Program-made: the position numbers and the translations under genes
Shown here: piece after piece, positions 8,503 to 16,986 of the stretch
Numbering within the stretch: position 1 is the stretch's first letter
Layout: every line of letters starts with the position of its first letter
Source: Psychroflexus montanilacus
Lineage (GTDB): Bacteria; Bacteroidota; Bacteroidia; Flavobacteriales; Flavobacteriaceae
DNA length: 64,000 nt
Direction: 5' to 3'
Assembly: GCF_020164535.1 (NCBI RefSeq)
Contig: NZ_JAIQZC010000004.1
Location: 1 to 64,000, forward strand
The notes under the pieces: model-generated
Database searches by the model: none
What the model was told of the DNA's origin: nothing
The model's input: only the letters and a program-made list of their open reading frames with translations

Positions 8503-9255
8503 TTATACGATTTCTATGATTTGCAAAGCGTTGAATGCTCCATTTAACAGGGGATACTGCTGTCCATTGAATTCCTGAAAGTATGCTACTTTTAAGAAAT
8601 AATAGGTTTCTCCTGCTGCTGTGGGTGTGCTTGAGAAGTTTAGAGCGATGTTAGCTGTTGTATTGTCTATTTCCAGATTTTCAACATTGCTCATCGCCAC
8701 CTCTCCTTCGCCAGATGAGAAATGGAAGTTCATCATAGCGGCACTTAACTCTACGTGAGTTGCTCCCTGAGGCACTCCAAGGTTTAACCGTGGTGTAAAC
8801 CCATTCAGCGTGATTTCATTCGCTACCGTGTCGAGCTCATATCTGCTCTTTAAGACTGCATCCAAGGTTGCCTTTTTATTGAAGTCGAAGAACTTCAAGG
8901 CTTCCTTACCTTCAGGACTACCAATCCCTATACTTACTTTTCGTTCACCACGGCCCGACGTTGTATCAAATCTTTTAACTTCATTGAGCTGGCTGGTAAG
9001 CCTGTAAGTTTTGGAACGGTCCTGCACATCGGCTATCAGAGTGGCAATTGCTCTTCTGAAGACTTTACCGCTTTTAGCAATGTGACCGAATTCCTGACCA
9101 TTTTCCCGAGTTCTGATGAAGGCAGGATCGTTTTGGATTCTGCTTTTGGACACTCCACTTTTGGTCTTAACAAGGTATTCTCCTTCCTGGTTCTTATAGA
9201 AGGTCATCCCATCCAGGGTTCCTTCAATTTTCAATAATGACTTTAATTTTGCCAT
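8503..9255 (-). CDS. Unrecognised conserved-looking protein, 250 residues
   Basis: I cannot assign a function. The protein has no signal peptide or membrane segment. Its N terminus (MAKLKSLLKIEGTLDGMTFYK) and basic first third (KTKSGVSKSRIQNDPAF, RTRENGQEF) are reminiscent of a group of small proteins often left as hypothetical or DUF6266-like in flavobacteria. The C-terminal half alternates polar and hydrophobic residues and looks beta-rich (for example FNGQQYPLLNGAFNALQIIEIV). ATG at 9255 is a clear start. The gene stands alone between two copies of a 240-bp composite repeat (7053-7292 and 9603-9854) and ends at a triplicated terminator, which suggests insertion or local duplication. The assignment to any family is weak. 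Confidence 0.7.
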   Translation of the reverse strand: MAKLKSLLKIEGTLDGMTFYKNQEGEYLVKTKSGVSKSRIQNDPAFIRTRENGQEFGHIAKSGKVFRRAIATLIADVQDRSKTYRLTSQLNEVKRFDTTSGRGERKVSIGIGSPEGKEALKFFDFNKKATLDAVLKSRYELDTVANEITLNGFTPRLNLGVPQGATHVELSAAMMNFHFSSGEGEVAMSNVENLEIDNTTANIALNFSSTPTAAGETYYFLKVAYFQEFNGQQYPLLNGAFNALQIIEIV

Positions 9256-9602
9256 CTTGTTGGGTTTTAGAGCCTATTGTTACAAGGCTGATTAAACAAA
9301 ATTTAATTTTCTATCAGTTTAAAGTGTTGAGTTGCGCGCCAAAGGTTTCCTGCTGTCGACATAAAATTTACATTCCACCTTTGTTATAATTTCAACACTT
9401 CTTACTGGTTGATGAAACAAATTTAAGCGGCTTATTTCATTGGTATTACGCTATTTAGCTGATATGAAAAACTTGATTAATACTGATTACTATTGAGAAT
9501 TTTTAACCTAAAGTTCGTTTACAGACGCTTTTTTCGCTTTATGACTGTTGGTGTTTTAATACTTAAGCTATACTTGAGATATACTTGAGATCTCCCTAAC
9601 CT

Positions 9603-9854
9603 CCAAAGGGGGGATTGTTTATCGTGTAGTTGTTATCCGTTTTCAGTTGATCGTAAATTGTGTAATCGTGTAATGGTATAATCGGATAGCGGGATTTCAA
9701 CCTGCCTTCCAAGGAACGCAGGCAGGTACAACCCGCCTGAGGCGGGACATTCAACCTCCGGTTTTTAGGTTTCTTGTCTAAAAAGAAATAACGTGTGTCT
9801 CCTCGAGTGTTTTCATGTAGTAGAACGGAATGAAAAAGTATCGAGAGGTGGTTT
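9603..9854. repeat. Composite direct repeat, right copy (partner 7053-7292)
   Basis: Same order of blocks as 7053-7292, ending with a full-length TCTCCTCGAG hairpin element (9797-9854). It differs from its partner by point changes and by the 13-14 bp missing from the left copy. Confidence 0.85.
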
Positions 9855-10341
9855 GGTTCTCGACTTTAGTTTATCCTGAGCATGGTCGAAGGGCTCGAAC
9901 TTAAACAAAAAATAGTAAGGGTTCTATACCTTATTTTTCTTGAGCATGACGAAAAGGAAAAATGTTCTCGACTTTAGTTTAACCTGAGCACAGTCGATAG
10001 GACTCAAACTAAAAAAAATGAATACTTAAACCTTTTAGCTAAGCACAGTACAGACTTAGCTCAACAGAAATATAGAGAGGTGATTTGGTGTTAGAGGATT
10101 TGACGAGGTTTTGATATATCCGCCTGACAGGTTTTAATACGAATCTTAGAATTGTGTTTTGGGAAAGAAATTTCGTGTGAGACTTAGATCAATAAAATGG
10201 GGTTCATTTACTTGTCACACCCCAGGCTTAAGCTTTGTTTTAATATTGAAATAAAGTTGACTTATATCATATTTTATGCTTGAAATGTTAAAGTTTTAAA
10301 CAAAAAGAGGTTTTCAACTGTATTATAAGAAACATAGTTTT
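9855..10341. other. Gene-free stretch
   Basis: Two direct copies of a block TTCTCGACTTTAGTTTA followed by CCTGAGCA and GTCGA lie at about 9857-9892 and 9963-9998. A fragment of the CCGCC hairpin element is at about 10110-10130. The last 150 bp is AT-rich and should hold the promoter of the two small genes that follow, but I see no clear -7 box. Confidence 0.6.
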
Positions 10342-10536
10342 ATGCGTGTTATTAAAACAAAAGATCTGATGATCATGAGAGGTGTTAATCTACGAACTGC
10401 ACAAAAGGATATGCAAAAGATCAAGGATTACTTCGATAAGCAGGAACATCAACTCATAACTAATTATGAAGCTGCCGAGTATTATGGTCTTGATGTCCAT
10501 GATTTTGAATCTATTATTAATTCACAGCTTTCCTAA
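10342..10536 (+). CDS. Small unrecognised protein, tandem paralogue 1
   Basis: A 64-residue protein that aligns over its whole length with the next gene. Both share a basic N-terminal helix pair (TKDLMIMRGVNLRTAQKDMQKIKDYF here) and a C-terminal motif TNYEAAEYYGLDVHDFESII (TNYEAAEFAGLSIDDFEEII in the neighbour). The arrangement looks like two short helical units and could be a compact helix-turn-helix DNA-binding protein, but no family is recognised. It is one of the few plus-strand genes in this half of the window and has unusually strong paralogue conservation for its size, which supports real coding. Confidence 0.65.
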   Translation: MRVIKTKDLMIMRGVNLRTAQKDMQKIKDYFDKQEHQLITNYEAAEYYGLDVHDFESIINSQLS

Positions 10537-10542
10537 TACACC

Positions 10543-10746
10543 ATGACTCCACGCATCCCTATACGACGTGTTTTTGCCAGCGACCTCCAGGCCGCCTATG
10601 GCGGAGCCATGGTAAGCGCGTATAGGCGCATGAAAACATTAAAAAAAGAAATAGGGAAAAAGGATCATCACATTGTTACCAATTATGAAGCTGCTGAATT
10701 TGCAGGGCTCTCTATAGATGATTTTGAAGAAATAATTAGGGGTTAA
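10543..10746 (+). CDS. Small unrecognised protein, tandem paralogue 2
   Basis: A 67-residue paralogue of the preceding gene, starting 6 bp after its stop, so the two are probably co-transcribed. It keeps the TNYEAAEFAGLSIDDFEEII C-terminal motif and a basic N terminus (TPRIPIRRVFASDLQAAYGG). The first residues are arginine-rich, compatible with nucleic-acid binding. The pair lies next to the 3' end of the polysaccharide locus and points toward it. The function is unknown. Confidence 0.65.
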   Translation: MTPRIPIRRVFASDLQAAYGGAMVSAYRRMKTLKKEIGKKDHHIVTNYEAAEFAGLSIDDFEEIIRG

Positions 10747-10973
10747 CTTTCCAGCTCCTCTAATTCCTATAGATTTATTATTGCCTGACTTTAGCTGATC
10801 GTGAAGTCGTTAACGGTTTACCGTTTGCAGTTGATCGTTTAGTTGGCGGTCTTTAGTCTAATGGTCGAGAGTCAAAGGTAATGTGTAATTGTTTTTTGTT
10901 TATGGTTTTTAGTTGATCTTGAATTGTTTGTCGTGTAATCGTACGATCGTCTATTTTGCTTTTACAAGGTGAT

Positions 10974-12380
10974 TTAAATTTTGTTATTGAAGGTAACTTT
11001 TCCTGATTTGCTCCGCGGGATACTTTTCATATAAATCACTTCAACTGCTTTGTGATATAACTGAGAGAAATCGAGAACATGACTGCGAACTTTTTCCTTT
11101 AAATCATCTTCTGTTATGATTACTTTCAATTTTTTATCATCTCCAGTGCAATATACATCTGTTTGAAACTTATTTTTGATAGAATTTTCCAAGACATCCA
11201 GACTTATTCTTAATCCATACAATTTTAAAAAGCGTTTTTTTCTTCCGACAATAAAAAGAAAACCGTCTTCATCCATCATAGCGATATCTCCAGTATAGAG
11301 TCTTCCTTTAAAATCATCTCCTTTTGCTAAGTCTTCAATACTTTCGGCGTAGCCTAGGGTCACATTAGGTCCTTCATAGACTAATTCTCCCGATTGTTGA
11401 GGTTTTTCAATACTGCTATTTTCCTCGTCAACTATGTAGACTTTACCTTCAGGAATCGCCTTTCCAATGCTACAGATTTTAGTTAAAGTTTCATTCGAAG
11501 CTAAATAACACATTCTTGCGGTACCTTCAGTCTGACCATAGGTAGGAATAAACGAAATGTCGTTTTCATCACAGTAATTTGCAATGGTTTCAAATAATTT
11601 TTCATCTAGTTTTCCACCTCCCTGTGAAATTATTTTTAAACTTGTATTAGGTTTTCTGAAAAATCGAAGTTTGTTTAATATATCAAAAGTGAAAGGTACT
11701 CCGGTCAAATTAGTTATATTGGAACACTCAACATATTCCCAGAATTTTTTATCAGTTAGGTTTAAATCAGTAAGGTAAACTGTTGCACCAGCATATAAAT
11801 GACTAGTCAGCAAAGAAAGGCCCATGGTATATTGAAGAGGCAAAAAAGCAACGGGTTTATGATCTGGTGAGATCTTAAAAACTTCAGCTACATTCTTAGC
11901 ATTTGCTGCTATGTTATTATAGCTATGTCTCACTAACTTTGGACTTCCAGTAGAGCCAGAAGTTGATAAAAGCAATGCCAGACTAGCGTGTAGAGAAATG
12001 GATTCAAAACTGGTTTTACAAACATTTACATCTAAAAATGATTCTATTAACTCTCCACATGAAGATTCCCATTTATCTTTAAATCTGCTTGGGTAACACA
12101 CGTATTGCGGCTGATAGGTTTCTTTAAGCTTTAAAAATTGTTCTTTCCCTACTTCTGTCCCAATTAGTAAAGGAACAATCTCATTTGCCAAGCAGGCATA
12201 ATAAAAAGCTGCACAGCCAATTTCATTATTCGACAAAATAAAAACAAGCGCTCTTTTTTCGAATAGCGGCTTAATATTAAATGAAAAATTTATCAACTCC
12301 TGGTATGACAATGTCTCACCGTAGGAATCGACTAAGGCGTTTTGACTAAGATTTGAATGATTTTGAAGATTTAAGAACAC
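10974..12380 (-). CDS. AMP-dependent acyl-CoA/ACP synthetase-like ligase
   Basis: Predicted to adenylate a carboxylic acid and transfer it to a thiol, probably the phosphopantetheine of one of the nearby carrier proteins. ANL-family motifs are present: the P-loop STSGSTGSPK (139-148), GQTEG (A5), YTGD with a following GRKKRFLKLYGLRIS hinge (A7-A8), and the catalytic lysine K461 in PRSKSGKV near the C terminus. At 468 residues it is slightly short for the family. No ATG fits; translation probably starts at GTG 12380, two bases after the stop of the upstream SDR gene. It is the last gene of the long minus-strand locus. Confidence 0.85.
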   Translation of the reverse strand: MFLNLQNHSNLSQNALVDSYGETLSYQELINFSFNIKPLFEKRALVFILSNNEIGCAAFYYACLANEIVPLLIGTEVGKEQFLKLKETYQPQYVCYPSRFKDKWESSCGELIESFLDVNVCKTSFESISLHASLALLLSTSGSTGSPKLVRHSYNNIAANAKNVAEVFKISPDHKPVAFLPLQYTMGLSLLTSHLYAGATVYLTDLNLTDKKFWEYVECSNITNLTGVPFTFDILNKLRFFRKPNTSLKIISQGGGKLDEKLFETIANYCDENDISFIPTYGQTEGTARMCYLASNETLTKICSIGKAIPEGKVYIVDEENSSIEKPQQSGELVYEGPNVTLGYAESIEDLAKGDDFKGRLYTGDIAMMDEDGFLFIVGRKKRFLKLYGLRISLDVLENSIKNKFQTDVYCTGDDKKLKVIITEDDLKEKVRSHVLDFSQLYHKAVEVIYMKSIPRSKSGKVTFNNKI

Positions 12381-12382
12381 TG

Positions 12383-13132
12383 TTATAATTTTAAATCTCC
12401 ATCGACTTCGATGATTTGACCTGTTAAGTAACTAGACAAGTCTGATGCTAAAAATAAACAGGCTTTTGCTACTTCTTCCGGAGTTCCCAACCTGCCAAAT
12501 CCTATATCGTTTAATTTATGTTCAAACTTATCCTCCATTATGGTTTTTAATCTTTTTGATCCAATCATACCTGGTGCTATTGCATTGACTCTAATATTAT
12601 TTGGAGAGAGTTCTTTTGCGGCTGACAATGTAGCGGAATTCAATCCACCCTTTGTAGCAGAGTAACTCATCTGACCTTTGACACCTTCAACAGCCACTTT
12701 ACTACTTATATTAATTATAGAACCAGAAGATTGCCGTTGCATAAGTTTAGAAGCCATTTGCATTAAATATATTGGAGCGACTAAATTAACTTCCAGCATT
12801 TCTCTAAACTTATCAAAATTAATCATGCCTAACATCTCATAAGAAACCATGCCTGCGTTGTTCACGAGCACGTCTAATTTTTTATGGGTTTTCTTGATTT
12901 GAAGCATACATGACTTTACCTCCGCAAAATTGGTGATGTCGAAATAAACAGGAATAATTTCAGCTTTAGTATCTTTTACATTTTCCAAAACCTCATCGAG
13001 GTCTCCTTCTTTTCTGGCATTAGCATAGATAATTGCGTTCTGAGCAGAAAACACTTCAAGAATTGCTTTTCCTATCCCTTTGCTACAACCCGTTATCAAG
13101 CATACTTTATTCTCTAACATGGTACTATTCAT
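12383..13132 (-). CDS. SDR-family oxidoreductase, FabG-like ketoreductase
   Basis: Probably reduces a 3-oxoacyl group on a carrier protein with NAD(P)H. It has the Rossmann motif TGCSKGIG, the NNAG motif, the catalytic serine in NISSK and the active-site YSATK. About 249 residues is normal for classical SDRs. The ATG at 13132 overlaps the end of the upstream carrier-protein gene by 8 bp, a sign of translational coupling; an internal ATG at 13120 is an alternative. It sits in a module with two carrier proteins, a KASIII pair and a ligase, so a role in building a hydroxylated acyl group is more likely than a sugar reduction. Confidence 0.87.
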   Translation of the reverse strand: MNSTMLENKVCLITGCSKGIGKAILEVFSAQNAIIYANARKEGDLDEVLENVKDTKAEIIPVYFDITNFAEVKSCMLQIKKTHKKLDVLVNNAGMVSYEMLGMINFDKFREMLEVNLVAPIYLMQMASKLMQRQSSGSIINISSKVAVEGVKGQMSYSATKGGLNSATLSAAKELSPNNIRVNAIAPGMIGSKRLKTIMEDKFEHKLNDIGFGRLGTPEEVAKACLFLASDLSSYLTGQIIEVDGDLKL

Positions 13133-13370
13133 CAAAATTAATATCGTATTTGGTTAGAATTGCTTTACCGGCTTCATACGATTTGAATTCAAGAATATCT
13201 TCAGAATCCAACATGATATCAAATTCATCTTCCAGATCAGAAACTAAAGAAAGTTGAGTCACAGAATCCCAATTGTCTACATTATCAATAGAAAAACCGC
13301 TTCCGAGTTCACTTTTTTCAACCTCAAATACATCTGCAAAAACAGTATCGAATTTATCTAAGTTAGTCAT
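13125..13370 (-). CDS. Acyl carrier protein, first of two
   Basis: An 81-residue acidic protein with the four-helix carrier-protein pattern. The phosphopantetheine attachment serine is S36 in DNWDSVTQLSLV. This is not the usual fatty-acid ACP motif DSL but the DSV/DSI variant common in dedicated carrier proteins. It overlaps the upstream KASIII gene by 8 bp and the downstream SDR by 8 bp. It probably carries the growing acyl chain made by the KASIII pair next door. Confidence 0.9.
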   Translation of the reverse strand: MTNLDKFDTVFADVFEVEKSELGSGFSIDNVDNWDSVTQLSLVSDLEDEFDIMLDSEDILEFKSYEAGKAILTKYDINFDE

Positions 13371-14433
13371 ATATCTTATTTGATTTTATAATTTTCAAAA
13401 TTATGTTTTTATTTATAGTTGCTTCGGCACACCCCCAGGACAATCCAGCCCCAAAACCAGACATAAAAATATCTGAATTTTCGTCTTCCTTATTCTCTCC
13501 ATAGATATCTGCCAACACCAGAGGAATCGAATTGCTGGAATTATTCCCATAGCGGTCTAAGATCAAGTGAATCTTTTCAAAGGAAATTTTTAATTTCCTT
13601 GACAACTGTTTCAAGATATATTTATTAGCCTGGTGCAAAGCAAAAAGATCGTAGTCCTCTTCAGTTTTATTCAAATGATTCAAAAAGTCCTTTACCAGAG
13701 CAGGAACATCAGAAATAGAAAATCCAAAAACGTCCATACCTTTCATGTGGGTATCATAATCTGATCTGAAAATATCATCTGACCACTTAACGCGTTTTGT
13801 GGGCTTCCCTATATTTCTAAACGCTCCAGAAGGTGTGATTATACTTTTAAAACGGTATCCATCAGATTTAAAGGCAAAATTTAACTGAGGTGCATTATCT
13901 GTTTTCGATAATAGGCAAGCAGAACCACTGTCACCGAATAGCATTGACATTGTCCTGTCATTTGGTGCCAGAGATTTAATGGACGTGTCTGCTGTAATGA
14001 GAAGGGCTTTATCTTCCAGTCCGTAGGATTGGAGCATTCCAGCTACCGTATTCAACCCATAAATAAATCCAGAACATGCCAAATTTATATCAAAGCAAAC
14101 ACAATCTGAACTTAAATTTAAATGGTGATGAATAAAATAAGCGGTAGAGGGAAGTCTATAGTTTGGCTTTTGACTCACAAAAACCACAATTTTTATTTTA
14201 GATGTATCAACCTTTAAATTTTTGAATAAATTCAAGCCTGCTTCAATGCCTAGATCTGCTGCTGTCTGTTCTGGAAGTGCTCTTGAAACAGCATTAACCC
14301 CCGTCATTTTTTTGAATTTACTTATGTTTTCTTCCCCAAACGTATCGACATAAGAATCCACTTCCCGGGTTTGCTGTGGCAGACAAACTGAAACGGCAGA
14401 TATTTGTATGTTAGAGTAATGGCTTGTTCTCAT
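13363..14433 (-). CDS. 3-oxoacyl-ACP synthase III (FabH-like), catalytically intact
   Basis: Predicted Claisen-condensing enzyme of the KASIII/thiolase fold. All three catalytic residues are visible: Cys120 in DINLACSGF, His267 in LFALHQAN and Asn297 in RYGNNSSNS. The 356 residues are slightly longer than housekeeping FabH. Sequence around the active site departs from housekeeping FabH, and a fatty-acid role is unlikely inside a polysaccharide locus. It follows, with a 3-bp gap, a second KASIII-like gene whose catalytic residues are all missing, so the two products may form a heterodimer. Confidence 0.9.
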   Translation of the reverse strand: MRTSHYSNIQISAVSVCLPQQTREVDSYVDTFGEENISKFKKMTGVNAVSRALPEQTAADLGIEAGLNLFKNLKVDTSKIKIVVFVSQKPNYRLPSTAYFIHHHLNLSSDCVCFDINLACSGFIYGLNTVAGMLQSYGLEDKALLITADTSIKSLAPNDRTMSMLFGDSGSACLLSKTDNAPQLNFAFKSDGYRFKSIITPSGAFRNIGKPTKRVKWSDDIFRSDYDTHMKGMDVFGFSISDVPALVKDFLNHLNKTEEDYDLFALHQANKYILKQLSRKLKISFEKIHLILDRYGNNSSNSIPLVLADIYGENKEDENSDIFMSGFGAGLSWGCAEATINKNIILKIIKSNKIYD

Positions 14434-14436
14434 TTA

Positions 14437-15396
14437 TTAAATGTCATGTGACACATCGCCGTCATCAAAAATCAGATTTGATTTGATGAAAGAGGTGTAT
14501 ATATTGCTATGAATTTGAAAATTTGCGCAGGATGCTGAAAGCCCTTCACCGTAACTCAATGCTAAAATATTTAGCTTTTTTTCCGTTGATGCCTTTATCA
14601 ATTCCTGTACTTGGACCTGAAGGCTTACTCCACCATAGTTTGAAGACGCATTTGATTTTGAGGGCCAATCAGGAATTTCTTTGCTTAAAGCTTCAAAAGA
14701 CTGGTCCACCATAAAGTTGGTAACTAAATGAGCCTTTTCTGTATTGATTTTATGCTGAATACCCAGTTCTTTAAAGGCCTGAATTTTAAATTCATTTACT
14801 TTTTTATGATCAATTTGTAAAGTCCCAGGTTCATTCAAATTTGAATAAGGAAAGTCGTTGCCCTGAGGTATCGCATTTTTGTAAGCACCCCCTTCAACTT
14901 TGATAGCCTCCCATTCTTTGGAATGTGTAAAAAATTCAATTTCAATAGGATTTTCTTCTTCTGATATGCTCAGCAACATCGCTGCACCATAATCACAACC
15001 ATCATTTTCAACGTTCTTTAATTTTGAATGAGTTTCACCATACAAAACCAATGCATATTTTGAATTAGAGGAATTCAAAATTGAATGACCTAATTGTAAA
15101 CCCTGGTTAAAAGCGTTGCCCGAAGAATTCACATCGAAAGCAATAAGATCTTGTGATAATTGTAATCGATTTTGAAGTACCAATGCCGTAGCAGGACTTC
15201 TGTAATCTGGAGTGGAAGACAGAAATAGCAAAGCTCCTATATCTTCTGAATCGATCTCATAATTCTGTAACATCTTTGATGCTGCCTGAAATGCTAAATC
15301 TGAGGCCGTTTGTTCTCCTAAAGCTTTACCATTATCCGTATCAGGGATACAAGTAGAAAGCGCTTCAACTTTAATATGCTCAAGTTTGCAACTCAT
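14437..15396 (-). CDS. KASIII-like protein without catalytic residues (probable pseudoenzyme partner)
   Basis: The 319-residue protein aligns with the neighbouring KASIII around the nucleophile (FDVNSSGNAFNQGL against FDINLACSGFIYGL), but the catalytic cysteine is glycine (G93). The His region reads HLVTNFMVDQ with no histidine at the expected place, and the Asn loop reads NASSNYGG and does not match GNNSSNS. The reading frame is intact and has no stops, so it is not a pseudogene. Inactive partners of condensing enzymes are known: PqsB in PqsBC, and chain-length factors in type II polyketide synthases. The start is ATG at 15396, which overlaps the upstream stop by one base. Confidence 0.8.
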   Translation of the reverse strand: MSCKLEHIKVEALSTCIPDTDNGKALGEQTASDLAFQAASKMLQNYEIDSEDIGALLFLSSTPDYRSPATALVLQNRLQLSQDLIAFDVNSSGNAFNQGLQLGHSILNSSNSKYALVLYGETHSKLKNVENDGCDYGAAMLLSISEEENPIEIEFFTHSKEWEAIKVEGGAYKNAIPQGNDFPYSNLNEPGTLQIDHKKVNEFKIQAFKELGIQHKINTEKAHLVTNFMVDQSFEALSKEIPDWPSKSNASSNYGGVSLQVQVQELIKASTEKKLNILALSYGEGLSASCANFQIHSNIYTSFIKSNLIFDDGDVSHDI

Positions 15397-16022
15397 CAAC
15401 TGATTTTTTTTGCCGGATTACCAAAAACAGTTGTATTCGCTTTTACATTACGAATCACGATCGCACCCATGCCAACAGTAGCATGATTTTTAATTTTTTT
15501 GGATTGTAAAATTTTAGCCCCCGCGTTTATGGTCACCTGATCTTCTACTTCGACCCAGCCCGCTAAAAAAGAAAATGAATTCAAGTGACAATATTTCCCA
15601 ATTTTCACATCATGACCCAAAATGACAGAACTTTGTAAATAGGTAAAATCATCTATAAAAGTATCACTTGCTAAAGAACTATAAGCCTTAATAGCTACAC
15701 CTGTACCTATTTTTGCACTTGGGGAGATGATGGCTTTGGGGTGAATCAAATTAATGAATTCTCCGCCTTTAGATGTTATGATTTCAACTGTTTTTTTACG
15801 ATCATCCACGTTGCCTATAGCACAAAAAAAGCGATCCTCTTCTTTGACTTCATAGGCCTCTACGGTTGACAAAACTGGAGGATAACCAAGGTCTGAAATA
15901 TCTGAAGGACCGTCACTTAAAAAGCCTTTTACCTCAAATTGTGGCGAATGCGCATAGCAAATATGAGCCAAATCAAAAACTTCTCTTGCTAGACCACTAG
16001 CGCCGATTATTACTAATTTCAT
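15396..16022 (-). CDS. NeuD/PglD-family acyltransferase (left-handed beta-helix)
   Basis: Predicted sugar N- or O-acyltransferase. The N-terminal 80 residues have the small Rossmann-like sugar-nucleotide-binding domain (MKLVIIGASGLAREVFDLA). The remainder has hexapeptide repeats forming a left-handed beta-helix, with the expected catalytic histidine in ILGHDVKIG. Family members use acetyl-CoA on UDP-amino sugars. The position inside the carrier-protein module makes it a candidate to move the module's acyl group from carrier protein or CoA to an amino sugar, which is inference. 208 residues is the usual length. Confidence 0.85.
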   Translation of the reverse strand: MKLVIIGASGLAREVFDLAHICYAHSPQFEVKGFLSDGPSDISDLGYPPVLSTVEAYEVKEEDRFFCAIGNVDDRKKTVEIITSKGGEFINLIHPKAIISPSAKIGTGVAIKAYSSLASDTFIDDFTYLQSSVILGHDVKIGKYCHLNSFSFLAGWVEVEDQVTINAGAKILQSKKIKNHATVGMGAIVIRNVKANTTVFGNPAKKIS

Positions 16023-16025
16023 AGG

Positions 16026-16769
16026 TTAGTGTATTGAAAATCCACCATCGATTTTTATTAAATTTCCCGTCATCCATTCAGACTTATCAGACATTAAGAA
16101 GCATAGTATGTTGGCCACATCTTCAGGTGTTCCGAATCTGCCAAGCGGGTAATTTTTTAAATGTTGTTCCAGTTGATTATTATCTACTTTATCATCCTGC
16201 ATCAGGTTAGTTTGAATAAAGCCAGGTAATACCGCATTAACTCTTATTTTCTTTTTTGCCAATTCTAATGCAGACGAGGTTGTAAATGCATTTAAAGCAC
16301 TTTTGGATGCGCTATATACACTATTTGCGGGTGTATGCTTATAGGTTGAAATAGAAGACACTATACTTATGGACGCTCCTCTGTTTAGTTTTTTAGCTTT
16401 TAATAAACCGCTTACAAGCAGTATCACTGCTTTGGTGTTGACATCAAACATATCATCGATTAAGTTTTCGTCGATATATTTTAAAGGCTTTGTTTTCACA
16501 AGACCCGCATTGCAAACCACTCCATCCAAAACTGGTAGTTCGTCGATTAAAGCTTGAATATCCTCGGCTTGAGATAAATCTGCGCAATGCATCTGATGTT
16601 TCTGATTATCACTAATATCGAGCTGTGTAAAGGTCTCCTTGAGCCTTTCTTCATTTCGACCAGAAATAAAACAATGAGCCCCCTGGCTGGACAGTTGGTA
16701 AGCCGTTTGCTTTCCTATACCAGAAGAAGCACCAGTGATCAATATGTTTTTATGCGGTAACTCAAGCAT
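16026..16769 (-). CDS. SDR-family oxidoreductase, second FabG-like ketoreductase
   Basis: A classical SDR with TGASSGIG (about 14-21), CNAG, the serine region SIVSSIST and the active-site YSASK. 247 residues is typical. It differs clearly from the SDR at 12383, so the locus has two ketoreductases. Their presence next to two carrier proteins and a condensing pair would allow two different keto groups, or the two substrates loaded on different carriers, to be reduced. It overlaps the upstream carrier-protein gene by 8 bp. Confidence 0.87.
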   Translation of the reverse strand: MLELPHKNILITGASSGIGKQTAYQLSSQGAHCFISGRNEERLKETFTQLDISDNQKHQMHCADLSQAEDIQALIDELPVLDGVVCNAGLVKTKPLKYIDENLIDDMFDVNTKAVILLVSGLLKAKKLNRGASISIVSSISTYKHTPANSVYSASKSALNAFTTSSALELAKKKIRVNAVLPGFIQTNLMQDDKVDNNQLEQHLKNYPLGRFGTPEDVANILCFLMSDKSEWMTGNLIKIDGGFSIH

Positions 16770-16986
16770 TTTTATTCATTAAAGCTATGAGTTCGTTGAT
16801 GGTATTAATTTCTTTGAAATCCTCTGCCTTTATAGAGAAATTAAACTCTGAATCCAGGAAAGCCATAACAGAAAGAGCTGCAATAGAATCCCAATTGTCG
16901 TATTCTCTAAAGTTATCCTCTGCCTGGATAGATTCGCCTTCTAATTCTAGAATGTCTTCGAATTCTTCTATTAATTTATCTTTCAT
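16762..16986 (-). CDS. Acyl carrier protein, second of two
   Basis: A 74-residue acidic carrier protein with phosphopantetheine serine S34 in DNWDSIAALSVM. It shares the DNWDS core with the carrier protein at 13125 but differs elsewhere, so the two are probably not interchangeable. It overlaps the sugar-transferase gene upstream by 4 bp and the SDR downstream by 8 bp. The carrier-protein/SDR arrangement is repeated in both halves of the module (carrier protein then SDR at 16986-16026, and at 13370-12383). Confidence 0.88.
   Translation of the reverse strand: MKDKLIEEFEDILELEGESIQAEDNFREYDNWDSIAALSVMAFLDSEFNFSIKAEDFKEINTINELIALMNKNA

Noticed and set aside
14437-15396. Second active KASIII, giving two parallel condensing enzymes
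   Set aside because: The aligned positions of the Cys, His and Asn triad are all replaced, so it is reported as a probable inactive partner.
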